From Natrialba hulunbeirensis JCM 10989 (lineage in GTDB: Archaea > Halobacteriota > Halobacteria > Halobacteriales > Natrialbaceae), in assembly GCF_000337575.1 (NCBI RefSeq), contig NZ_AOIM01000017.1, positions 38,883-102,882 on the forward strand: a DNA stretch of 64,000 nt. Reading direction: 5' to 3'. This document shows, in pieces, positions 41,831 to 49,720 of the stretch (within the stretch, counting starts at the first letter, position 1; the number at the start of each line of letters is the position of its first letter). Both the position numbers and the translations under genes were made by a program. The notes beneath the pieces are model-generated. The model was given only the letters and a program-made list of their open reading frames with translations, had not been told where the DNA came from and did no database searches.

Positions 41831-42932
41831 CCGTCCCTACTTGCTTCAGTCCGCGCACCAAGATGTTGTAGGCCGCGTTCCAGTCCCTGTCGGACGTGAA
41901 ACCGCACGACGGGCACGAGTGCTCGCGGACCCACAGCGGTTTGTCCGACTCGGCACCACAGGCCGCGCATTCTTTGGTCGTTCCGGCCGGATCGACAGCC
42001 ACGAAGTGCGTACCTTCGCGTTCGCACTTGTACTCGAGCATTCGGAGGAACGTTCCCCACGCCGCCCCGGCACGGTTGCGGCTGTTCGACGGGAGTTCCA
42101 TCAACCCCTTGGCGTCGAGGTCTTCGACGGCCACAAGGTCGTACTCTCGAGCGTAGTGGTTCGAGAGCTTGTGCAAGAAGTCCCGACGTTTCCGTTGCAG
42201 ATCGGCGTGACGTTTGGCGACGGTACGCTGTTGCTTGCGGTAGTTCGCCGATCCGTGCTCTTTGCGTGAGAGTTTCCGTTGCTCGCGTTCCAGCCGGTCG
42301 CGTTCGTCCGAGAGGTCGGGACGTTCGACGGCCGTACCGTCGGTGTCGTGAGCGTACTTCAGGATTCCCACGTCGATCCCGACACAGTCCTCGAGCTTCT
42401 TGGGCTTCGACGGTGCGTCGTCCTCGGTTTCGATCCCGAGCACGGCGAACCATTCGCCGGTCGGCTCCTGCTTGACGACGACCTCTTTGATCGTGGCATC
42501 GTCGGAAACGTCGCGGTGGTAGACTATCGGAATATTGCCGATTTTGGAAAGAGAAAGCACAGTTCGGCCACTCGTGTTTTTGAGTTCGAAGCCGGTTTGA
42601 CTGTACTTGATCGAGCGATATTCCTTCGGGGCCTTCCACTTGAGTTCGCCGACGCGGTAGCCGTTGTCCTTCCGACCCTTCAGTGTCGAGAGGTTGTCGT
42701 ACAGCCGCTGTACGACCTTCTGTAGCACCTTCGAATGGACTTGTTTCAGGTCGGTCCACCAGTCCTTGAGGTCGGGGAGAATCGACTGCTCGGAGTATGC
42801 CGACGTGCCGTCCTCTCGGTTGAGTCGGTGGAGAAAGTGGTTGTAGACCTGTCGGCAGGTATCGACAGTCCACGCTAACCGTTCGTGGAGTTCGTCGGTC
42901 GGGTTGAGTCGATACCTGTAGTTGTAGCGCAT
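41646..42932 (-). CDS. tnpB: TnpB, RNA-guided nuclease family, canonical active site
   Basis: A 428-residue TnpB. All three RuvC acids are present: Asp187 (CVGIDVGIL), Glu270 (LVAVEDLDAKGL) and Asp350 (SDRDWNAAYNIL), with a zinc ribbon at Cys322, 325, 340 and 343. The N-terminus MRYNYRYRLNPTDELHERL is typical. The C-terminal ~60 residues are polar and low in conservation, because the DNA there also encodes RNA hairpins. The start ATG lies 3 bp after the stop of a DUF2080 gene in the same element. It is likely active as a guided nuclease (inference). Confidence 0.94.
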   Translation of the reverse strand: MRYNYRYRLNPTDELHERLAWTVDTCRQVYNHFLHRLNREDGTSAYSEQSILPDLKDWWTDLKQVHSKVLQKVVQRLYDNLSTLKGRKDNGYRVGELKWKAPKEYRSIKYSQTGFELKNTSGRTVLSLSKIGNIPIVYHRDVSDDATIKEVVVKQEPTGEWFAVLGIETEDDAPSKPKKLEDCVGIDVGILKYAHDTDGTAVERPDLSDERDRLEREQRKLSRKEHGSANYRKQQRTVAKRHADLQRKRRDFLHKLSNHYAREYDLVAVEDLDAKGLMELPSNSRNRAGAAWGTFLRMLEYKCEREGTHFVAVDPAGTTKECAACGAESDKPLWVREHSCPSCGFTSDRDWNAAYNILVRGLKQVGTGCPESTSSESKDSDGLRKSADDFRTPAETALPTGTDSVPAKRVVETGSPTLKERTARAVSE

Positions 42933-42935
42933 GGT

Positions 42936-43085
42936 CTACTCGTCTTCGTCGGACGGATCGGTGACGCGGACGACTTTGACAGTGGCACCCCGCCACCGCT
43001 TGGGAACGAGTACGTGAGCACCATTGCCGGTTGGTTTGACTTCGGCTTCGCGAACTTCGTGCCCTTCGACCTCGTACCGATCCAT
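42936..43085 (-). CDS. DUF2080 transposon-associated small protein (49 aa)
   Basis: ATG 43085 to TAG 42936 gives 49 residues: MDRYEVEGHEVREAEVKPTG, then GAHVLVPKRWRGATVKVVRV and an acidic end DPSDEDE. It matches DUF2080, a small family found just upstream of tnpB in haloarchaeal IS elements. It resembles an AbrB/SpoVT-like swapped-hairpin DNA-binding fold, so it might regulate the element. Role unproven. Confidence 0.88.
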   Translation of the reverse strand: MDRYEVEGHEVREAEVKPTGNGAHVLVPKRWRGATVKVVRVTDPSDEDE

Positions 43086-43179
43086 TACCAATGTTTAAAC
43101 TAAGTAGAAACATAAAGCTACCGATGGCGTGGGCCTGCGGGCCTGCTGTAGAACAGTCCAAGAAACACGAGCGGCGTTG

Positions 43180-43228
43180 ACGAGACGCGAAGCGTCTCGT
43201 TCGCACACCAGAAATCGAAGATTTCTGG
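43180..43228 (-). repeat. Two tri-loop hairpins in the TnpB element left end
   Basis: Perfect inverted repeats at 43180-43200 and 43208-43228, each a 9-bp stem with loop GAA on the plus strand. The second has the same GAAATC/GATTTC stem core as a hairpin in the remnant at 14.86 kb. Confidence 0.75.
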
Positions 43229-43312
43229 GGACGCTGTATCCCCTCCCTGCTCGCGCCTTCGGCGCTCGCTGAGGAAGGGGCATTAGCTCCTCGATTTAGG
43301 TAACAGTGACGA

Positions 43313-45151
43313 TCAGCTCGCCAACCAGCCCTGCGCGAACAACATCGCGAGGAAGCTGATCAACATCGTCAGCCCGACTGAGGTCGTCACGATGCGAACC
43401 ATCCCGCGGTTCGCCTCGATCGGCAGCCGGGAGACCACTGCCTCCGTGCTCGTCCGAAGGATGTGCCCACCGTCGAGCGGGAACGCCGGAATGCAGTTGA
43501 AGAAGCCGAGCTGGACGTTGATCCAGCCGGTCCAGAACAACAGGTTCGCGAGGATAAAGACTGTCCCGTCTCCCAGCGCAGCGAGCGACCCCTGCACCTC
43601 ATAGAAGTTCTGCACACCGCCGGTGAAGCCCGCGAAGTTGAACGGGAGAATCCCGACGACGCCGATCAACGGCAACAGGAGTGCGAGACCGATCTTTCCG
43701 AGGAACGTGTCGGTCACCGCGCCGTAGCTGCTCTCGCCGCCACCACCGAGCACGGCGAGGTACTCTTCAGCCGGGTAGAGCTGCACACCGAGGTCGTTCA
43801 ACTCGAGTCCGGACGTTCCCGGCGCGCCCCGGATTCCCAGGAACGCACTGCCGGGCTGTTGTGGGTGCTCACCGAGGGTGACTTCCGCCTCATCGCGGTC
43901 GCCGTCGGCGTAGCTCACGATGGACAGTTCGTCTCCGGGTTCGGCGTCTGCGAGCTGGGACTCGAGTGCGGCGTAGTCGTGGACGCGCTCGTCGCCGATG
44001 GCGGTGATGATGACGACGGTACCGGCCTGGCCGGTTGCGTCGTCGAGCGGTTCGCCGTCGGCGACCTCGACGGCTGCGCCGATCGGCACCTCGGTATCGG
44101 TTTGCTCGTCGTCGTCCGCCGGCTGGACGGTGAGTGATGCGGTGTGGTCGTCACCGACGGCATCGATGAAGGCCTGTTCCGTGCCGACATCGGTGCCGTC
44201 GACGGCGACGATTTGGTCGCCGGTCGAGAGGTCGACTGGACCGCCGTCGATTGCAGCGGTGACGAGCAGCGAGCGATCGACTGTGGTCGTCCGTTCACCG
44301 TCGAGTTCGACGGTGACTTCGTCGCTGTTGGGGTCGAGAGACGCAAGGAGGTCGTCGTTGTCGTCGACCGGCTCGCCGTCGATGGCGGTGATGCGGTCGT
44401 TCGGTTCGATGCCGGCGTCTTCGGCGGGTGAGCCAGGTGCGACGCCGCCGACGGCGGCACCGGGGGCGACGGCAATCGCGCCCGCAATTGGACCGAAAAG
44501 GAGTGCGAAGGCGATGATCGTGACGGCGAAGTTGTTCGTTACGCCGGCTGCGAACATCCGCGTCTGGCCGCCGCGAGAGGCGTCCTTGCTGCTCTCCTGG
44601 TCGGGTTCGACGAACGCGCCGAACGGGATAATCGCAAGCATTGCGATCCCCATCGAGTTGATGTCGATATCCTCGACGCGACAGAGCAGCCCGTGGCCGC
44701 CCTCGTGGACGACGAGACCGACGAGAAGGCCGACGACGATACCCGGCGTCGCAGAGAGCGGCAGGAAGTCGTTCACACCCGGGATGACGAGGACGTTCCG
44801 TGGCTGCTGGACGCCACCAGTGGGCTGTGGCGTCGTGAGGGCGGCGATCGCCGCGAGCAACAGGAAGACGAACATCGTCGCCATGACGACGACGGCGATC
44901 CCGATACCGATGTTCGCCCACGCTCGCCAGAACCGTTTCGGCCCGGAGAGCCAGTCGAGAAAGTCGCGACCGCGTTTCGTATGGAAGGTGAGAATCGGAC
45001 CTTGAGCCCCGACGAATCCGGGGAGGAGGTCCAGCTTCCGAAGTGCGATAATCCCGGCCCAGTAGAGCAGGAGGCCCACGACGACCCACGTGAGCAGCTC
45101 CGACCCGAAGAGTTCGGGAACCGAGACGACAGCTGGCGTGCCGTAATCCAT
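43313..45151 (-). CDS. Site-2 protease (M50) with three PDZ-like domains
   Basis: A 612-residue intramembrane metalloprotease. The zinc motif His149-Glu-Gly-Gly-His153 lies in a membrane helix (VGLVVHEGGHGLL), and the second zinc-ligand region is CIPAFPLDGGHIL near residue 565. Between them are three successive PDZ-like segments (GSPAEDAGIEPNDRITAIDG; DLSTGDQIVAVDG; VVIITAIGDERVHDYAALE). N- and C-terminal helices give a multi-pass topology. S2P enzymes cleave membrane-bound regulators; the target here is unknown. A TnpB element lies 10 bp past the stop codon. Confidence 0.93.
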   Translation of the reverse strand: MDYGTPAVVSVPELFGSELLTWVVVGLLLYWAGIIALRKLDLLPGFVGAQGPILTFHTKRGRDFLDWLSGPKRFWRAWANIGIGIAVVVMATMFVFLLLAAIAALTTPQPTGGVQQPRNVLVIPGVNDFLPLSATPGIVVGLLVGLVVHEGGHGLLCRVEDIDINSMGIAMLAIIPFGAFVEPDQESSKDASRGGQTRMFAAGVTNNFAVTIIAFALLFGPIAGAIAVAPGAAVGGVAPGSPAEDAGIEPNDRITAIDGEPVDDNDDLLASLDPNSDEVTVELDGERTTTVDRSLLVTAAIDGGPVDLSTGDQIVAVDGTDVGTEQAFIDAVGDDHTASLTVQPADDDEQTDTEVPIGAAVEVADGEPLDDATGQAGTVVIITAIGDERVHDYAALESQLADAEPGDELSIVSYADGDRDEAEVTLGEHPQQPGSAFLGIRGAPGTSGLELNDLGVQLYPAEEYLAVLGGGGESSYGAVTDTFLGKIGLALLLPLIGVVGILPFNFAGFTGGVQNFYEVQGSLAALGDGTVFILANLLFWTGWINVQLGFFNCIPAFPLDGGHILRTSTEAVVSRLPIEANRGMVRIVTTSVGLTMLISFLAMLFAQGWLAS

Positions 45152-45309
45152 CGACAGTAATTCAGCGCGGTGTTCTCAAAGGGCTTTTGTCTGGCGTTGC
45201 CTCACCACATCTGATAGTTTTCACTGCGTTTGTGAAGAATCGAGCTGCCAGAATGGGTTGGCTCGTATTCGGATACCGTCGAGCGCTGTTGAGAACCGGC
45301 GAGCGCCGT

Positions 45310-47052
45310 CTAGCGCTCCCGTCGAAGCCGCGCGACGACGAACTCCTGATCGACCTTCGCCAGGAACGGCCCGAGCTTTGGACCCTGCTCCTCGTCGAAG
45401 AACAGCCGGTAGCCCGCACCGAAGAACTCGCCGATATCGACGTCGTTGCGCTTTGCCGTCTCGTAGATCTCGCCCTGGATCTCCTCGGGGTCGTGACCCG
45501 CCTCGATGAAGTCCGCGAGTTCGGCGAGGGCGTCCTCGGTCTCGGCGTCGAACTCGTGATCCGGAATCTCGGTGCGCTTCAATTCGTAGTCGAACTCGTT
45601 CTCGGTTCGGCGCGCCCAGTTGCGAGCGCGTTCGACTCGTGCCAGCGCCTGTTCGACGGCCCAGTCGGGCGCGTCGTCCGGAATGTGTCCCTCGCGGCGA
45701 GCGATCTCCTCGCGCAGGTCCGGATCGTCCGTCATGCCGAGCACCGCGGCGAAGGTGTAAGGCAGGCGGATCCGCTCCTCGCGAGGATCCTCTACGACGA
45801 GTGGATAGACGCGGTCGGCGAAGTCCTGTTCGTCCTCGGTTGCCTCCTCGACCTCGCCGAAGTACGTCGCCTCGAACCGGTCGAACTCGTCGACCAGTTG
45901 GTCGAGGCGTTCGATGCTGAAGTCCCGCGCTCGCGAGGGATCTTTCGCGAAGAAGTACCGGAGGACCTCCGGCTCCAGGAGCTCGAGGACGTCCGAGACG
46001 AGAATCACGTTCCCTTCGGAGGAGGAGAACGGCTCGCCGTCGAGGGTGAACCACTCGTAGACCATCGGAACAGGTGGCTCGATATCGAGGACATTGCGGG
46101 CGACGTCGTCGCCGCTGGGCCAGGAGCCTTCGGCGTGGTCCTTGCCGAAGGGTTCGAAGTCGACGTCGAGGACGCCCCACTGGCCGGGCCACTCGAAGCG
46201 CCAGGGCATCTTGCCCTCGCGGATGGTGGCGGTGCCCTCGTGGCCACAGCCATCGATGGTGCGGTCGCCGGCGTCCATGTCGGTACACCGGTAGTCGACG
46301 GTGGGGAGGTCGCCTTCCTCCGGCTCCAGTGTGACACCAGTCACCGTCTCCGTGATCTTGCCACACTCCTCGCAGATCGGGTTGAACGGGATGTATTCCT
46401 CGTCGACCTTGTCCTGATACTCGGAGAGCACGTCCCGTGCACGGTCGCGATTCGCAAGCGCGTGGCGGGTAACGTCGTCGAATGTGCCGTCCGCGTAAAG
46501 CTCGGTCGTCGAGACCATCTCGATCGGCACGTCGACGGCGTCGGCGCTGTCCTGGATGATCGTCGAGAAGTGGTCGCCGTAGGAGTCACAGCAGCCGAAG
46601 GGGTCCGGAATGTCGGTGTATGGATGGCCGAGGTTGCGTCCGAGCGCGCCCGCGTCGACGTCACCGAGGTCGACGAGGTCGCCGTCTAAGTCACAGAGCG
46701 TGCGCGGAAGCTTCCGTAGCGGGTCGCGGTCGTCGGCGGTGAAAACCTGCCGGACCTCGTGGCCCCGCTCACGCAGGACTTCGGCGACGAAGTAGCCCCG
46801 AAGGATCTCGTTGACGTTGCCGAGGTGGGGAACGCCGGAGGGCGAAATACCGCCCTTGATGACGATTTCCGGAGCGTCCTCGTCGGGATCGGAATTAGAA
46901 TCGGAATTGGAACCGGACTGCTGGTCAGCGACGCGCGCTTCGACCTGGTCCGCGACGGTGTCGGCCCAGAAGGCGTGACGCGTCTCGTCGTCGTCCTGCT
47001 GGAGGGTGTAGGGACTGCGGCCCTCCTCAGTGTCGAGTTCGTCCTCACTCAT
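45310..47052 (-). CDS. lysS: Lysyl-tRNA synthetase, class I
   Basis: A 580-residue class I LysRS. The HIGH motif appears as PSGVPHLGNVNE and the KMSKS motif as FSSSEGNVI; a zinc-type CEECG...C...C cluster sits in the insertion (PICEECGKITE, YRCTDMD, DGCGHEG). The family is archaeal and unrelated to class II LysRS. The start at 47052 (MSEDELDTEEG) overlaps the UMP kinase stop by 8 bp, so the two genes form an operon. A short Asn/Ser/Asp repeat near residue 45-58 is a halophilic insertion. Confidence 0.96.
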   Translation of the reverse strand: MSEDELDTEEGRSPYTLQQDDDETRHAFWADTVADQVEARVADQQSGSNSDSNSDPDEDAPEIVIKGGISPSGVPHLGNVNEILRGYFVAEVLRERGHEVRQVFTADDRDPLRKLPRTLCDLDGDLVDLGDVDAGALGRNLGHPYTDIPDPFGCCDSYGDHFSTIIQDSADAVDVPIEMVSTTELYADGTFDDVTRHALANRDRARDVLSEYQDKVDEEYIPFNPICEECGKITETVTGVTLEPEEGDLPTVDYRCTDMDAGDRTIDGCGHEGTATIREGKMPWRFEWPGQWGVLDVDFEPFGKDHAEGSWPSGDDVARNVLDIEPPVPMVYEWFTLDGEPFSSSEGNVILVSDVLELLEPEVLRYFFAKDPSRARDFSIERLDQLVDEFDRFEATYFGEVEEATEDEQDFADRVYPLVVEDPREERIRLPYTFAAVLGMTDDPDLREEIARREGHIPDDAPDWAVEQALARVERARNWARRTENEFDYELKRTEIPDHEFDAETEDALAELADFIEAGHDPEEIQGEIYETAKRNDVDIGEFFGAGYRLFFDEEQGPKLGPFLAKVDQEFVVARLRRER

Positions 47053-47773
47053 CGTCGTCCTGTGCCCAGTAGGTCGGTTCCTCGCCTGCCCCCTCCGGAA
47101 TGACATCCGTCCCGTCGTGCTCGCCGTAGCGAACCGCCTTCGCGATCCGGTCCGGATCCGTCCCATCGAGAACGATCGTCCGCATGCCAGAGCGCTCGAT
47201 GATCTTCGCCGCGAGCAGGTCGACCGGTGCGGACGCGCCGGCGTTCATCTCGAGTCCGGCGATCACGTCGACGAGTTCGTCCGCGCGAAGGTCGTCGTAC
47301 TTCGTCGCGTCGTCGTCTTCCTTCGGATCGGCGCTGTAGACGCCGGGGACGCTCGTCGCGTAGACGAGCAGGTCGGCGTCGATGTACTCCGCGAGCGCGG
47401 CACCGACGGCGTCTGTCGTCTGTGCCGGTGCAACGCCGCCCATAACGGAGACGTCGCCACGACGAAGTGCCTCACCGGCCTCGTCGTAGTCCTCCGCGGG
47501 CGCGGTGACGGCGTCCTCACCGAGCGCGGCGATAAGCAGCCGCGCGTTGAGCCGCGTCACGTCAATACCGAGCTGATCCAGTTCGATCTCGTTTGCCCCA
47601 AGTCCGCGAGCGGCGCCGATGTACTCGCGTGCGACACCGCCGCCCCCGACGACGGTTCCGACGCGACAGCCGTCCGCGACGAGGTCCTCGACGACGGCCG
47701 CGTGTTCGGCCACCCGATCGGTCCCGAGTTCCGGGACGAGCACGCTACCGCCAATAGAAACGACCACTTTCAT
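47045..47773 (-). CDS. pyrH: UMP kinase
   Basis: A 242-residue amino-acid-kinase-fold UMP kinase (UMP to UDP), archaeal type. MKVVVSIGGSV is the nucleotide-phosphate loop, VVGGGGVAREYIGAARGLGANEIELDQLGIDVTRLNA the UMP site, and VPGVYSADPKEDDDAT the ATP-lid region. The start at 47773 is fixed by MKVVVSIGGS. It is the first gene of the pair with lysS (8-bp overlap) and its leader carries a perfect hairpin. Confidence 0.95.
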   Translation of the reverse strand: MKVVVSIGGSVLVPELGTDRVAEHAAVVEDLVADGCRVGTVVGGGGVAREYIGAARGLGANEIELDQLGIDVTRLNARLLIAALGEDAVTAPAEDYDEAGEALRRGDVSVMGGVAPAQTTDAVGAALAEYIDADLLVYATSVPGVYSADPKEDDDATKYDDLRADELVDVIAGLEMNAGASAPVDLLAAKIIERSGMRTIVLDGTDPDRIAKAVRYGEHDGTDVIPEGAGEEPTYWAQDDDE

Positions 47774-47776
47774 GCT

Positions 47777-47806
47777 AACCCGGTGTAACCGGGTTGCTAT
47801 CTTAAG
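47777..47806 (-). promoter_or_regulatory. pyrH promoter with 8-bp inverted repeat next to the start codon
   Basis: AACCCGGT-GTA-ACCGGGTT (plus strand 47777-47795) lies 3 bp upstream of the ATG, and a TATA-like CTTAAGATAG sits at 47797-47806. The repeat covers the predicted transcription start, so it may be an operator. Confidence 0.5.
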
Positions 47807-47958
47807 GGTTGCCAACTCCGCGGCAACCGTGCGGTGCCAGCACCGCGAACGCGTCGGTATTCCGACGGTTTCAGCCCCCCCAGTGCCGACCGCGCTACGA
47901 ACCCGCCGGAAGTCCCCACGGCGACAGCTACAAAGTCAGACCGGACCATACGTCGACC

Positions 47959-48843
47959 ATGCACGTACTCGGGATTCTCGGTCGCGGCGTCGACGAGACG
48001 ACGCTCGACGGTGTCGTCGATCGAGCCGTCGACGAACTCGCACAGGACGGCCGCGTCGGCGTCATCCGCTACGACGCAACGATTGCGGATGGCACCCACG
48101 AGACACTCACTATCGGTGGGGACGTCACCTACGGCCTCGGTGCTGACGGCGACTGGACCGCAACCGGCACCGGACTCTCCGTGCAGGACGCCATCGACCA
48201 GCTCGCGACCAACTGCGACTACGGCGTCGTCGTCGGTGTCCCATCGCTTCAGCGGCGGTATCCAACGCTCATCGTCGGCAGTGACGCGGACACGGACAGG
48301 GCCGAGAGCAACGACAGGGCACACAGCCTCGACCACGCCCAAAACACCCTCGCAACCATCGACTCCCCTACCGACCTCGACACACTCGCACTCACCACCG
48401 CACTCGAGTCCACCGAGCCACACCGGACACTCGAGTCCCTCGTCAGCGAGGTCAAGCACTCACCCCAGGCACCTCGCGCCGGTGCGATTGCGACGTTCAC
48501 GGGTCGCGTCCGACAGAAGGATACCGAAGACGACACGCCGACGGAGTACCTCGAGTTCGAGAAGTACGAGGGAGTGGCAGACGAGCGCATGGCTGCACTC
48601 GAGTCGGAACTCGAGGCGCGCGAGGGTGTATTTGCGGTCGAACTGTACCATCGAACGGGTGTTGTCGAAGATGGCGAGGATATCGTGTTCGTCGTTGTGC
48701 TCGCGGGACACCGCGAGGAGGCGTTTCGAACGGTCGAGGACGGGATCAACCGATTGAAAGACGAGGTGCCGTTGTTCAAAAAGGAAGTGACGATCGAAGA
48801 CGAGTTCTGGGTGCACGAACAGTCGAAATCACATCATGAGTAG
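47959..48843 (+). CDS. moaE: MobB-like domain fused to molybdopterin synthase large subunit MoaE
   Basis: A 294-residue protein starting MHVLGILGRGVDETTL. The first ~110 residues resemble MobB but the P-loop is degenerate: the Lys of GxxxxGKT is replaced (GRGVDETT). The C-terminal ~150 residues are MoaE: AGAIATFTGRVRQKD, YLEFEKYEGVADERM, VELYHRTGVVEDGEDIVFVVVLAGHR and KKEVTIEDEFWVHE, with the catalytic Lys in LFKKEV. It converts precursor Z to molybdopterin with MoaD. The N-terminal domain probably lost GTP binding. Start 47959 is the family start. Confidence 0.9.
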   Translation: MHVLGILGRGVDETTLDGVVDRAVDELAQDGRVGVIRYDATIADGTHETLTIGGDVTYGLGADGDWTATGTGLSVQDAIDQLATNCDYGVVVGVPSLQRRYPTLIVGSDADTDRAESNDRAHSLDHAQNTLATIDSPTDLDTLALTTALESTEPHRTLESLVSEVKHSPQAPRAGAIATFTGRVRQKDTEDDTPTEYLEFEKYEGVADERMAALESELEAREGVFAVELYHRTGVVEDGEDIVFVVVLAGHREEAFRTVEDGINRLKDEVPLFKKEVTIEDEFWVHEQSKSHHE

Positions 48844-49090
48844 TGGTTTCGTATGGCACACGTACAGGCGGTGAATTGAGTTCAGTCGGTGGTAGAATAG
48901 CGTTCTAAACTATCAACGAGGGTGACTGTTTTGCTGAATTATTCCGAATGGAGATAACACGTTAGAATCCGTTGTAAAATTTCTAATCGTATCTCAGCCC
49001 GTCTCTGGTCAAGTTGGTGAACCGCGATAAAACGTTACATCGGGGGGGTGATTGCTGAACGCAATCGAAATTTCGCTAACCATCCACCCT

Positions 49091-49098
49091 TTATAACA
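49091..49098 (+). promoter_or_regulatory. TATA box of the DUF7123-like gene
   Basis: TTATAACA about 31 bp before ATG 49126, in an AT-rich 280-bp spacer that otherwise holds no gene. Confidence 0.6.
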
Positions 49099-49125
49099 TG
49101 TTACCGGAGATAGTGGTTTCTGTCG

Positions 49126-49365
49126 ATGAGCACGACAGCACAACCCTCCACGGAAAGCAAAGAACACCGCCTGAAGCGATACCTTCGCGAGCGCGCCGAA
49201 GACGGCGAGCTCTACTTCAAAGGGAAGTTCATCGCCGACGATGTCGGCATGTCCCCGAAGGAAATCGGCGCGCTCATGGTCAAGCTCTCGGACTCGGCAA
49301 ACGATCTCGAGATCGAGAAGTGGTCCTACACGAGCGCGACTACGTGGCGTGTCGAACCTGCCTAA
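49126..49365 (+). CDS. DUF7123-like small protein (79 aa)
   Basis: A 79-residue haloarchaeal protein starting MSTTAQPSTESKEHRLKRYL. The core has helix ERAEDGELYFKGKFIADDVGMSPKEIGALMVKLSD followed by a strand pair ending KWSYTSATTWRVEPA, which looks like a winged-helix DNA-binding fold. I recall it as DUF7123. Function unknown. It has a strong TATA box and stands alone, suggesting separate regulation. Confidence 0.85.
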   Translation: MSTTAQPSTESKEHRLKRYLRERAEDGELYFKGKFIADDVGMSPKEIGALMVKLSDSANDLEIEKWSYTSATTWRVEPA

Positions 49366-49720
49366 GTCGATCCCCGTCGACACAGCGGCCATCCGGTGCC
49401 GGTTCGGGACGGGTTTCGCTCGGAGTTCGGTCCCCGTCTCCGACGTATTCCCCCGCTTCACACCCGTCCGCCGTGACTCTCGCGGCTCGATTCCGACATT
49501 GGATGGCCACACTGGGCAACCACACCCGTTTGGGCTGCAGACTCCCCACAGACACACCATCAACCCGTCGCGTGCCCCCAACAGACGCACCCCAGACGTG
49601 AGTCAGATCGAGTCCGACGACTCAGGTCCGGGCTCGCGTCACCCGTCGAAGATGAGACACGGCTAACAGTAACTGACCAACTGCAGTCGATTTATACGAA
49701 CCCGTGATGAATCACTGGTG
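49366..49720. other. 355-bp spacer without a gene
   Basis: No frame has protein-like composition. The only feature is the TATA-like GATTTATAC at 49689-49697 that serves the site-2 protease gene. Confidence 0.5.
49689..49697 (+). promoter_or_regulatory. TATA box of the second site-2 protease gene
   Basis: GATTTATAC is centred ~27 bp before ATG 49721, the leaderless distance, which favours ATG 49721 over GTG 49718. Confidence 0.55.

Larger units (their letters stand above)
41630..43299 (-). mobile_element. IS200/IS605-type element with DUF2080 gene and tnpB
   Basis: The right end is near 41630 (minus strand ...GGGAGGAAGTCA) beyond a large hairpin CCCCACCCT/AGGGTGGGG that contains the tnpB stop codon. 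The left end is placed at 43299 because TTAC precedes it, as in the other element here, and a CCCCTTCC/GGGAGGGG hairpin follows. A tnpA is absent. CAGTGAC occurs at both borders (41628-41634 and 43304-43310). The element sits about 10 bp past the stop of the site-2 protease gene, so no gene is broken. Ends are less certain than for the first element. Confidence 0.75.
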
